This document shows positions 35,502-44,315 of a stretch of 64,000 nucleotides of DNA, in pieces. Made by a program: the position numbers and the translations under genes. The DNA lies in assembly GCA_963682025.1 (NCBI GenBank), contig OY821519.1:251114858-251178857 (forward strand), written 5' to 3'. This DNA comes from Cordilura impudica. Lineage: Eukaryota; Arthropoda; Insecta; Diptera; Scathophagidae. The notes beneath the pieces are model-generated. The model was not told where the DNA came from. It did no database searches and saw only the letters and a program-made list of their open reading frames with translations. How positions within the stretch are numbered: position 1 is the first letter of the stretch; every line of letters begins with the position of its first letter.

Positions 35502-36164
35502 TGTGGTGTATGCATACTGTAGAGTGCTGTGTATGCATACTATATGTATATATTCACATAGTGCATGAATGCAGAGCATAGGAGAACTTTACTTGTTTAA
35601 TATACAACTGCTTAAATGAAAGAACTTGACATATGTGTGATGACCGTGGTGTTCTACGTAAACATAGCAATTGAAAGACATACGTGTTGACCGTTTTAAA
35701 TGTGTGTGGCATAACCCAAATTGTAAACAAATAACAATAAATAAATGGGTTTCCAATTACGATCACTTATATTTATGACGGCACCATAAAGCAAATACGA
35801 AAATGTATGTTTTGTGTGCTTGACACATTTGACCACCCGGAAAACATTTAATGCATGTGTATGACACATGTATGTCACAAAGTAAATTACCAAGGTCACT
35901 CAGAATGCTGCTTTTATACTTAGTAATTTTAAGAAAATAATTTAGTACATAAGAGGTAATTATTTTAGTTTTAAGATCAGTAATAACGAAACATTGAATG
36001 AGTAGTAAATTAAGCATCAACATGCTCACGTTGAAGCATAACTAAATACAACTTTTAAATTACAATGAAAATAAAAACTAAAAATAAATAAAACAAGAGA
36101 AAGAGTTTTACTCCTGCCTGCAAAGCATCCCCTCCCAACGACTGCACATCCTCATCTTCTTACA
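35502..36164 (+). mobile_element. LTR, family B, copy 1, with primer-binding site
   Basis: Starts tgtggtgtatgcatactgta and ends ..cttaca directly before tggcgatcctgagacc (36165), a putative primer-binding site. It shares with copies at 36852, 37578 and 63439 the blocks gcattcac.tagtgc.tgaatg, aaagcaaatac.gaaa.tgta, gaccaccc and taccaagg. About 663 bp, similar to the other LTR lengths here. The following 36165-36381 is a remnant leader without ORF of note. Confidence 0.75.
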
Positions 36165-36381
36165 TGGCGATCCTGAGACCGAACCTGATCGTTAGGACAT
36201 TCTTACATGGCAATCCTAACGACAACCCTGGACAAGGATCATATATAATGAGGATGTACAAACCGTAATTTTGGATCATGAAAACTGAAAATATAAGAGG
36301 GAAAATAAAACTATAAACATGGGACCAAAAATTGGGCCAGAGGTCCATGTTGCTAGACCAAAAATGGATCTATGTGCTGTA
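36165..36381 (+). other. Leader remnant of family B element
   Basis: Begins with the tggcgatcct site and contains repeated atcct/aacga words. A short block (aaggatcatatataatgagg) recurs in reverse near 58450. The rest of the element is missing; family C LTR sequence follows. Confidence 0.5.
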
Positions 36382-36850
36382 GCGTAATTGCATTCATAAA
36401 TTGGACGATAACTTTATTTAGTCACTAATAAATGTTGTTGTCCAAAATATTTGCAATCACAAACATTCGCTGACGCGGAAGTACATTAAAGTTCACTGTC
36501 CATACGTTGTGCATTGAACTATTCATGTATATACAACTGCCGATACAGCGAATGTATTGTGCAATAAACATTAACACCATACCACGCAATTGTTGTTGCG
36601 TGTTGACTTGATTTCTGCTGTGTTATGAATTCGGAGTATAACACAGAGAAATCCAATAATCATGTGTATGTATGTTTTTAGGTATTTTTAGAATAAAAAA
36701 GAATTGAAATAAAAAATAATAATCAATTAATCATTGGACACAAAACTGAAGAGGTGTTTTTATTTTTAATTAAACTTACTGCTTTAACTTATATAAATAA
36801 AGGAGTTTTGACCGTTCAGTGCCTTGTATATATTATTTTCCCTCTTGCAG
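36382..36850 (+). mobile_element. LTR-like sequence, family C
   Basis: Starts tgtagcgtaattgcattcat; its first 60 bases resemble 59869-59932 (tcataa..tggacgataacttta.ttagtcact). It contains taaataaagg near 36797. Its end abuts the family B copy 2 LTR. Related to family A by the TGTAGCGTAA start. Confidence 0.55.
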
Positions 36851-36851
36851 T

Positions 36852-37500
36852 TGTAATGTATGCATACTATAGGGCATTCACAGAGTGCATGAATGCTGAG
36901 CATAGAGCATTTTCACTTTGGTAATAAGAACTATTTAATTTAGAACCACTTGACATACATATGTTAACCAAGAACAGCGCAATTGTTAGTGCACGTGTTT
37001 TCACTATAAGCAATGCGATCAATGAATGTGTGTGGTATAAACAAACCCAAAATAACAATAAATAAAAGGGTTTCGGATTTCATTCTCAAGGGTGCCGGTA
37101 ACACAAAGTAAATACGGAAACGTATATTTTGTGTATTTGAATTACCGTACTTGACATGATTTTGTGTTTGACCACCCATTAATCGTTTAATGCAAGTGTT
37201 GCACATATGTTTGTCATGAAGTAATTTACCAGAGTCAATCACTATGCTGCTGTAGCACTATTAGTTTTAAGAGAGAATTTAAGAGAATTATTTTGTAGAA
37301 TTCTAGTTAGTAAATTTAGTATATAAGTAGCAGATAATTTAATTTTAGAGACAGTATAATTTTGGTCTTCATCAGAACAAATAAAAGAAAATAAAAATTA
37401 CCAGAAAGAAGAAGTATTTTCATTTAACCCGAATACATTATGATCAACCAGTCAAATTCTAAGCATTAAACACATAGTTACCACACAGTCATTCTTTCTT
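36852..37500 (+). mobile_element. LTR, family B, copy 2
   Basis: Starts tgtaatgtatgcatactata and matches family B to about 37400 (ending region around agtatttt). The right end is approximate; no primer-binding site follows, so it is solo or truncated. Confidence 0.65.
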
Positions 37501-37577
37501 ATTCCACCAGTTATAATTATAAATATGATATACATGTAAATGTAATTAAATATAAATAAAATGTTAATGGAATATAT

Positions 37578-38207
37578 TGTAGTGTATGCTTACTATAGGG
37601 CATTCACGTAGTGCGTGAATGCTGGGCATGGACCATTTTCACTTTGGTAATAAGAACTGTTTAACTTAGAACAACTTGGCATACATGTGTTGACCATAAA
37701 CATTGAAATTGACAGTGCACGTGTTGAACATGACATCAATATAAACATTGTTATTGTTGAATGAAAACTGAAAAAGAACCCAAAATGACAATAAACAAAA
37801 GAGTTTCAAATTGCGATCGTTCAAGTGGCGGCAACACAAAGCAAATACTGAAAAGTATGTTTTGTGTATGTGATATTGTCGCACTTGACATATTTGTGTG
37901 TTCGTGATAATTGACCACCCAAGAGACACATGGTGCAAGTGTTTCACATATGTATGTCATAAAGTCAATTACCAAGGTCGCTCGTAATGCTGCTTTGGTG
38001 CTTAGAAATTTTAAGAGAATGTTTTAGTATATAAGAAGTAATTATTTTTAGTTTTGGTCAGTATCAAATTAGATGTTGACATGCTCACATCAGAGCTTAA
38101 CTAGGATTAACTATTCATAATAATAAAAACAGTCCTCTGATGGACAAACTCTAAATAAAAATCACAAAGGACTTTTTCTTTCGCCTACGATACCACCAGC
38201 AATCTTA
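37578..38207 (+). mobile_element. LTR, family B, copy 3
   Basis: Starts tgtagtgtatgcttactata and runs with family B similarity to about 38160; the tail aaggactttttctttcgcc resembles an LTR end. The large Helitron begins at 38208 immediately after, so it may have inserted in or next to this LTR. Confidence 0.7.
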
Positions 38208-38350
38208 TCTTTATATATATAATTCTCCTGTACGTGTGTTAGTGACTGAACTCCTCCTTAACGGCTGGGCCGATTTCGATGAAATTTGTTGTGTCTGTTT
38301 TATTTGATCCCTGAATGGTTTAGATTCACAATTGACCTATATGGGTACAA

Positions 38351-38880
38351 TGGGCGTGGCACCTCCCATACGAAGTAAAAATGTATTTTTGTATATCTGG
38401 AGTACTGTTACAGTGGGAGTCTTCAAACTTTGTGTGAGCTTTTTTATAATAATACTCATAATCTCCCAAAAAAATGAGTGCCATCCAAGCAATGGGCGTG
38501 GCACCTCCCACACGAAGTAAAAATGTATTATTGTATATCTGGACTAATATTATAGTGAGAGTCTTCAAACTTTGTATGACCTTTTTTTATAATAATATTC
38601 AAAATATCCCAAAAAATGGGCGGGATCCAAGCAATGGGCGTGGCACCTCCCATACGAAGAAAACATTCATTATTGCATATCTGGGGTACTATTAAAGTGG
38701 GAGTCTTCAAACTTTGTGTGAGCTTCTTTGATAATAATATTCATAATCTTCCAAAAAATAGGGGGGATCGAAGCAATGGGCGTGGCACCTCCCATACGAA
38801 GTACAAATTTATTATTGCATATCTGGGGTACTATTATTGTGAGAATATTCAAACTTTGTGCGAGCTACCTAGATAATAAT
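38351..38880 (+). repeat. 142-bp tandem array in Helitron 5' region
   Basis: Units begin tgggcgtggcacctccca at 38351, 38493, 38635 and 38777 (period 142), the last partial. The same unit occurs, reversed, in the fragment at 3714-4545. Open frames reading GVAPPIRSK-like on both strands are repeat artefacts; the period is not a multiple of three. Confidence 0.9.
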
Positions 38881-39086
38881 GTGTATCCTATAGAAAAAGT
38901 CTAACATTCCTATAGAAAAAGTCTAACATTCTGAGACATTTTTCCTTTTCAAAAAGTCTCAGACTCCGAGAGATTTTTCCTATAGAAAAAGTCTCAGAAT
39001 ATGATTTTTAGCAATTTAAATTGCAATGATAAATAAATAAGTTGAGAATACTTTCACAAATATCCATGAATGCAATTTCATATCAA

Positions 39087-40282
39087 GCATCGTTCTCATG
39101 TCAATAATTAATAACATTTTAAAAAACTCTAACCTATTTCTCTACTCTCAACTACTCTCTACTAATTACAACATTACACATGAGAACTAATATGATATTG
39201 TTTTCCTATTGAGAACTACAAATGGGACTAATTAATTAGTGGGACCAATCAATTCATATTAATTGATGTCAATAGTATTGAAACTAATTTCATTGAACCA
39301 TTTCATTACTAATGGCAATGGTTTTGAAATCAATTGTTATTGACGGTTTTTAACAATTGATGCATTTTATTACCATTATGAATGATTTTTTCAATAAAAA
39401 AAAAGGAATTACCATAAAACATCAATGCATTTTTTCAATAGTAATACAAAATTCCCATCTATGTTGAGAACTATACTGCATCGTTCTCATGTCAATAATT
39501 AATAACATTTTAAAAAACTCTAACCTATTTCTCTACTCTCAACTACTCTGTACTAATTACAACATTACACATGAGAACTAATATGATATTGTTTTCCTAT
39601 TGAGAACCACAAATGGGACTAATTAATTAGTGGGACCAATCAATTCATAATTAATTACAATTTAATTGATGTCAATAGTATTGAAACTAATTTCATTGAA
39701 CCATTTCATTACTAATGGCAATGGTTTTGAAATCAATTGTTATTGACGGTTTTTAACAATTGATGCATTTTATTACCATTATGAATGATTTTTTCAATAA
39801 AAAAAAAGGAATTACCATAAAACATCAATGCATTTTTTCAATAGTAATACAAAATTCCCATCTATGTTGAGAACTATACTGCATCGTTCTCATGTCAATA
39901 ATTAATAACATTTTAAAAAACTCTAACCTATTTCTCTACTCTCAACTACTCTGTACTAATTACAACATTACACATGAGAACTAATATGATATTGTTTTCC
40001 TATTGAGAACTACAAATGGGACTAATTAATTAGTGGGACCAATCAATTCATAATTAATTACAATTTAATTGATGTCAATAGTATTGAAACTAATTTCATT
40101 GAACCATTTCATTACTAATGGCAATGGTTTTGAAATAAATTGTTATTGACGGTTTTTAACAATTGATGCATTTTATTACCATTATGAATGATTTTTTCAA
40201 TAAAAAAAAAAAAATTACCATAAAACGTCAATGCATTTTTTCAATAGTAATACAAAATTCCCATCTATGTTGAGAACTATAC
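39087..40282 (+). repeat. About 400-bp tandem array, three copies
   Basis: Units start gcatcgttctcatgtcaata at 39087, 39478 and 39881; they are nearly identical, except for a small insertion in units 2 and 3. The unit is rich in aattgatg and caattg palindromic words. It lies between the 142-bp array and the RepHel start. Confidence 0.9.
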
Positions 40283-41972
40283 TGTTATCAACTATTTTGA
40301 AAGGGTAAGGTTTGAAATTTTTACTTCCTTTCAATTTTATATTGAATGTTTTTTTAAAGGTGAATGTTTGTTGCGAAGTTTTAACCAATTTGTCATAATT
40401 TAATTGATTTTGATTTAAAGAAAAAATAAAATAGTTTGAAATTAAAAGAAATTATTTCAAATAAAAATTGTGTTTAATTTTACAAACTTTACGGAGTGTT
40501 AAGCGACTAACTGAAAATAAGCAATATGTAAGTTTGTGAAACAAATAATCATAACCCTAAAACTAAAATCAAAGTTTATTAAATTTATGTGTTGTGTGTT
40601 TATAAAAGAAAAATGCCACGTCTTCGTGGGCGAGGAGGAAATATTGGTCGACGTTCACAGCATGCACAAACAGTCCACAACATTCGGTTAAATAGAACAG
40701 TAGAAGATCACTTGACGGACACTGCAAATTCTAGAGACCAGATGGCGAACTTACGTGAACATGAAAGTCAAGAGCAACGCAACGAACGCCTTCGAGCTAA
40801 TGCATTGAGACAAAGACAGGCGCGTCAACGAGCCACCGATGAACAGAGAACAACTGAACGACAGCGCCTACAAGTATATCGCGCATTGACACGTGAATCA
40901 CTTCTCCGACTTGCGTTCGAATACGAGTTTGACGTAGACTATTCATCGCATTCACAAATTGTCATCGGTGCTATGAATAAAGAATGCCAACACTGCCATG
41001 CATTCAAATACAAAGGAGAGTCAGCCGGTTTCTGTTGCGCGTCTGGAAAAGTAGTATTGCCACCATTGAATTCGCCGCCTGAACCACTGAAAGCTCTATT
41101 GGATGGAGCCACACCTCAATCAAAATTATTTTTGCGTAAAATTCGTAAATTCAATTCGTGCTTCCAAATGACATCGTTTGGAGCAACAAAAATCTTGCGG
41201 AATGAGGATGGTCGAAATTTTGAATCAATATTTAAGATTCAGGGCCAAGTGTATCATCAAATCGGTTCTTTGATTTCAATGCCTGATGCCGATCCAAAAT
41301 TCTTGCAAATCTACTTCATGGGTGATGAGGATCAACAAATAAACACACGCTGCCACTACAATCACATCGAGTTAATGGAGGAGCGAGAAATCGTGTCAAT
41401 TTTGGAACCGTTTTTGAGAAATCACAATCAGTTGGTCCAGTTGTTCAACGTTGTTTCCAACAGGCTACAAAACGATAACTACATGATCCTCATCAAAGCA
41501 GACAAAGTACCATCAGGAGAGCATGCGGGCAGATACAATGCACCAACCGTTAATGAAGTTGCAGTTGTTATGGTTGGTGACGCATTTGAACGTCGAGATA
41601 TACGGATCCAACGCAGAGATAATACGGTGCAGACAATTGCAGACAGCTGTAGTGTACCACACATGTCTACAATGCATACATGATACATAGAACAGACAAT
41701 CAATAGTATCGATGACAATTTAAAATATCATTTACACAATGTGTATATGCAACAGACAATATCGATAATGAGTCAAACTGTTCTATGCATGGCATGTACA
41801 TATGTAAATATGTAACAAATAATATGTGAGTGACTCATATTATTTGAGTGCATACCAAGCAAATAACATTGTAATTGGAATGTAGAATAAAGCAATACGA
41901 TCCTTCATAGTACTGAGTGAAACAAATGTAACACTAACTATATGCTAGAATAAGTTAGATCATGACAAATTG

Positions 41973-41980
41973 TATAAAAA
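41973..41980 (+). promoter_or_regulatory. TATA-type box of the 5' LTR
   Basis: tataaaaa about 20 bases before an aataaa signal, the compact U3/R arrangement of insect LTRs. Confidence 0.55.
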
Positions 41981-42104
41981 GGGTGTAAAACCCAAAATAA
42001 AACAGACTTGAATTTTAAACACTAAATCGGCAACAACTGCCTTAGTTTTATTACAAAAGTTTCCATTTGCCCTTACAATAGTAAGATCGGCAAATGCAAT
42101 AGCA

Positions 42105-42201
42105 CAACCAGTGGCAAACTCTGCCGGTTGTAAAACCCCACACTCCTAAATACATAACACAGGACACCACAAGCACAACCAGTGGCAAACTCTGCCGGTT
42201 G
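42105..42201 (+). promoter_or_regulatory. Duplicated hairpin in LTR
   Basis: caaccagtggcaaactctgc followed by cggttg occurs at 42105-42130 and 42176-42201. Each can fold: CAACC with GGTTG and GGCA with TGCC, loop aactc. Identical pair in the 3' LTR at 48746 and 48817. The position downstream of the polyadenylation signal places it in U5 or R. Confidence 0.6.
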
Positions 42202-42273
42202 CAAGGACCACACCCCAAATAGTTAGCCTTTAACCAGCACATATTTATAACACCACCTATTCATAACACCACA

Positions 42274-42283
42274 TGGCGATCCT
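42274..42283 (+). other. Putative primer-binding site
   Basis: tggcgatcct directly abuts the 5' LTR. TGG matches the CCA end of tRNA; 412/mdg1 elements use a TGGCGACC-type site (tRNA-Arg), so a tRNA-Arg primer is a reasonable inference. Confidence 0.6.
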
Positions 42284-42342
42284 TTGGACGACGACCTCGG
42301 AACTAATTTAAACACTTTCATCTAAACATCATATATAAACAC

Positions 42343-42696
42343 ATGTCCGACGAATACGTTCCTTCATCCTTAAGTGTTCCAGCAACACCACCACCAGCAT
42401 ACAAACCGATGGTACAAGGACCAAAACGGCTTACAATCGAGGAATACAGGCAAAGCCTAGCGAGGAAGACAGAAAAAAAATTAACAGCAATACCGATAGT
42501 CGACACAAAGATTGCTAAGAAGAAAAGAGGAGGACGGCTAGTGCACGAACGGAGAAAATTAGCAGACCTGCTACGCATTGTAAGGGAAGAAGAAAATCCA
42601 ATCCCGTGGGAAAAATCGCAAGAAATTTGGTCAAAGATTGAGGAACTGAAAACCAGCATAAAAAGGAACAAAAAAAAGAACAAGAAAAATAAATAA
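42343..42696 (+). CDS. Pre-gag ORF 1, 117 aa, basic
   Basis: ATG 42343 to TAA. N-terminus is proline/serine-rich (PATPPPAYKP), then GPKRLTIEEYRQSLARKTEK, and a strongly basic end (KRNKKKNKKNK). No known domain recognised. It is the first ORF after the primer-binding site, 69 bases downstream, and so would be the first met by scanning ribosomes; gag translation would need splicing, reinitiation or another route. The IEEYR core is shared with the leader ORF at 33641. Roles such as RNA binding are only suggested by the charge. Confidence 0.65.
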   Translation: MSDEYVPSSLSVPATPPPAYKPMVQGPKRLTIEEYRQSLARKTEKKLTAIPIVDTKIAKKKRGGRLVHERRKLADLLRIVREEENPIPWEKSQEIWSKIEELKTSIKRNKKKNKKNK

Positions 42697-42765
42697 TTAA
42701 CAGATACAAAAAGAAAAATTTTTTTAAATCAGAGAACATTTAAATAAATAGAAACTTATTATAAA

Positions 42766-42951
42766 ATGTGTACAATTATACGAAGCATTGTATTTCCATT
42801 GATTATATTTATAACAATTACAATATTGTTGTTCAGGGCTATTCAGGGTGAAATCAGAGGAGTAGCATCGAAATTACATGACACTATTGAAAAATCCGAT
42901 GTAATAGATAAAATATTTTCAATCAGCAAACACTTTATAAGAAGAAAATAA
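42766..42951 (+). CDS. Pre-gag ORF 2, 61 aa, single-pass membrane-like peptide
   Basis: MCTIIRSIVFPLIIFITITILLF forms an N-terminal hydrophobic segment followed by an amphipathic, charged tail ending HFIRRK and TAA. It lies between ORF 1 and ORF 3, 69 and 3 bases away. No homology recognised. The hydrophobic-then-basic layout is that of a small membrane-anchored peptide; chance in AT-rich DNA is the alternative. Confidence 0.4.
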   Translation: MCTIIRSIVFPLIIFITITILLFRAIQGEIRGVASKLHDTIEKSDVIDKIFSISKHFIRRK

Positions 42952-42954
42952 AAT

Positions 42955-43095
42955 ATGCCTTTCAATGACATATTAGAGATATTATTTATATTTATATTAT
43001 TACAATTAGCAATTATAATATTCTTAAATTACATAAAATTAATTTTAATAATTGAAGAAAAATTTTTTTTTAAATGTACTATTTTAAATAAATAA
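42955..43095 (+). CDS. Pre-gag ORF 3, 46 aa, hydrophobic peptide
   Basis: ATG at 42955, just 3 bases after the stop of ORF 2, gives MPFNDILEILFIFILLQLAI and further isoleucine/leucine-rich sequence, then EEKFFFKC and TAA. Almost entirely a membrane-like segment. AT-rich codon use makes hydrophobic chance frames common, so confidence is limited, but the close packing with ORF 2 is notable. Confidence 0.3.
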   Translation: MPFNDILEILFIFILLQLAIIIFLNYIKLILIIEEKFFFKCTILNK

Positions 43096-43193
43096 TCGAA
43101 AACATAATTGTTAGAAATATTGTTTATGAAATTGTCTATTATACTATTTTTAAAATAAAAAAGAGAAAAGAAAATTTTTGTAAAATTATCTAA

Positions 43194-44315
43194 ATGGAAG
43201 AACAAATTGGAAAATTAAAAGAGTTATTAAAAATTTTAAAGAAAAGTCCAGGAAGGACATATACAAAGAAAACTATCCAAAACAAATTAGCATATATTGA
43301 GGAACTAAGAAAAGAATTTCAAATAACAAAAATTGAACAAGGAAATACAATAACTTCTGAGGAAGAGTTTAATAATATATATGAGGACATTAAGGAATAT
43401 TTACTAGGAAAATCTACAGAAACGGAAACAGAAGACACTAAAATGGCAGCATTTAGTTTAGAAACAGTTTCAAAAACACTATCATTGTTCACCGGTAATT
43501 ATGTAGAATTAGAAGGTTTTCTAATAACAGCAGAACTCATCAACAAAACTTTATCAGAGACAGCAAAAATAGATTTTCTACAGTACATATATCATGCTAA
43601 GCTTACCTCAAATGTCAGAACAGCAATAGGGAGCTATACAAAGCCAGAAAATTTTGAAGAACTAAGGAAATTATTAGAACAAAGATACAAAAGCAATAAG
43701 ACAATACCAGAACTACAGGCTAAATTGAATACACTATTCCAAAGGAAAATGTCTATAAATTCATTCAAGGAAAAGATAATGACGACAATAGATAACCTAA
43801 ACAAGTTAGGTATCGAGGAACTGGGAAATGACGTAACAGAAGCAGAGAAAAACGTAATAATTAGACTGAATAATAAATTAGCTTTAGACATTTTTAAAAA
43901 AGGTTTGAATGAGAACTTTAAATCGACCATATACGCAGCTCGACCTAATAATCTGCAAGAAGCATCCGAGCTCGCATTGGAATTGGAAAATGAGCGAAAA
44001 GTAAATCATAACTCAGTTTTACATTTTAGAAATGAACGACCACATTACTCACAGCGGAACCAGACTAGAAATAACAACTCGTCTAGAAGTTTCAGTAGAA
44101 ATGACAGTTACACCAATACTGGAAATAGGCACAACACAGATAGGAACTTTAATAGAAACAATAACGATAACAGAAATAATACTAACTTCAGTAGAAATAA
44201 TAATTTTAGGAATAACAACAGAAACAATGGGGGAAACCAGAATAACAATAACAATAGAAACAATGGACACATACATACTATACAAACTTCGGGAAACGAG
44301 TCAGGCCCGGAATAG
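43194..44315 (+). CDS. gag: Gag polyprotein
   Basis: 373 aa. N-terminal helical region, a capsid-like middle (about residues 85-270, with LEGFLITAELINKTLSETAK and FKKGLNENFK), and an asparagine/arginine-rich C-terminus (about 285-365) built of NNxxRNNN-type repeats in place of CCHC zinc knuckles. Gag forms the cytoplasmic particle and packages RNA; the basic tail is the likely nucleocapsid. The stop TAG (44313-44315) follows the slippery site by 15 bases, and pol lies in the -1 frame. Intact. Confidence 0.88.
   Translation: MEEQIGKLKELLKILKKSPGRTYTKKTIQNKLAYIEELRKEFQITKIEQGNTITSEEEFNNIYEDIKEYLLGKSTETETEDTKMAAFSLETVSKTLSLFTGNYVELEGFLITAELINKTLSETAKIDFLQYIYHAKLTSNVRTAIGSYTKPENFEELRKLLEQRYKSNKTIPELQAKLNTLFQRKMSINSFKEKIMTTIDNLNKLGIEELGNDVTEAEKNVIIRLNNKLALDIFKKGLNENFKSTIYAARPNNLQEASELALELENERKVNHNSVLHFRNERPHYSQRNQTRNNNSSRSFSRNDSYTNTGNRHNTDRNFNRNNNDNRNNTNFSRNNNFRNNNRNNGGNQNNNNNRNNGHIHTIQTSGNESGPE
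44291..44297 (+). promoter_or_regulatory. -1 ribosomal frameshift site G GGA AAC
   Basis: The heptamer GGGAAAC lies in the phase tcG-GGA-AAC of the gag frame, exactly the X-XXY-YYZ slippery form. Slipping back one base gives GGG-AAA-CGA and continues in the pol frame through RPGIDGYSERPKL into the protease. The pol frame is open here and closed a little upstream. Downstream structure was not established beyond a possible GGCC/GGCC pairing. Confidence 0.8.

Larger units (their letters stand above)
41648..42273 (+). repeat. 5' LTR
   Basis: Starts tgtagtgtaccacac and ends accaca. It contains a TATA-type box (tataaaaa, 41973-41980), a polyadenylation signal (aataaa, 41996-42001) and two copies of a 26-base hairpin (see 42105 and 42176). 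Confidence 0.95.

Noticed and set aside
38326..38876. Series of GVAPPIRSK-like ORFs on both strands
   Set aside because: Frames of the 142-bp tandem unit, whose length is not a multiple of three.
39087..40282. Regularly spaced repeats considered as CRISPR-like
   Set aside because: Three long (about 400-bp) contiguous units without short spacers, inside a eukaryotic Helitron.
42051..42242. 63-aa minus-strand ORF in the 5' LTR (identical one at 48692-48883)
   Set aside because: Lies antisense across the duplicated hairpins and is present twice only because the LTR is; no support as a gene.
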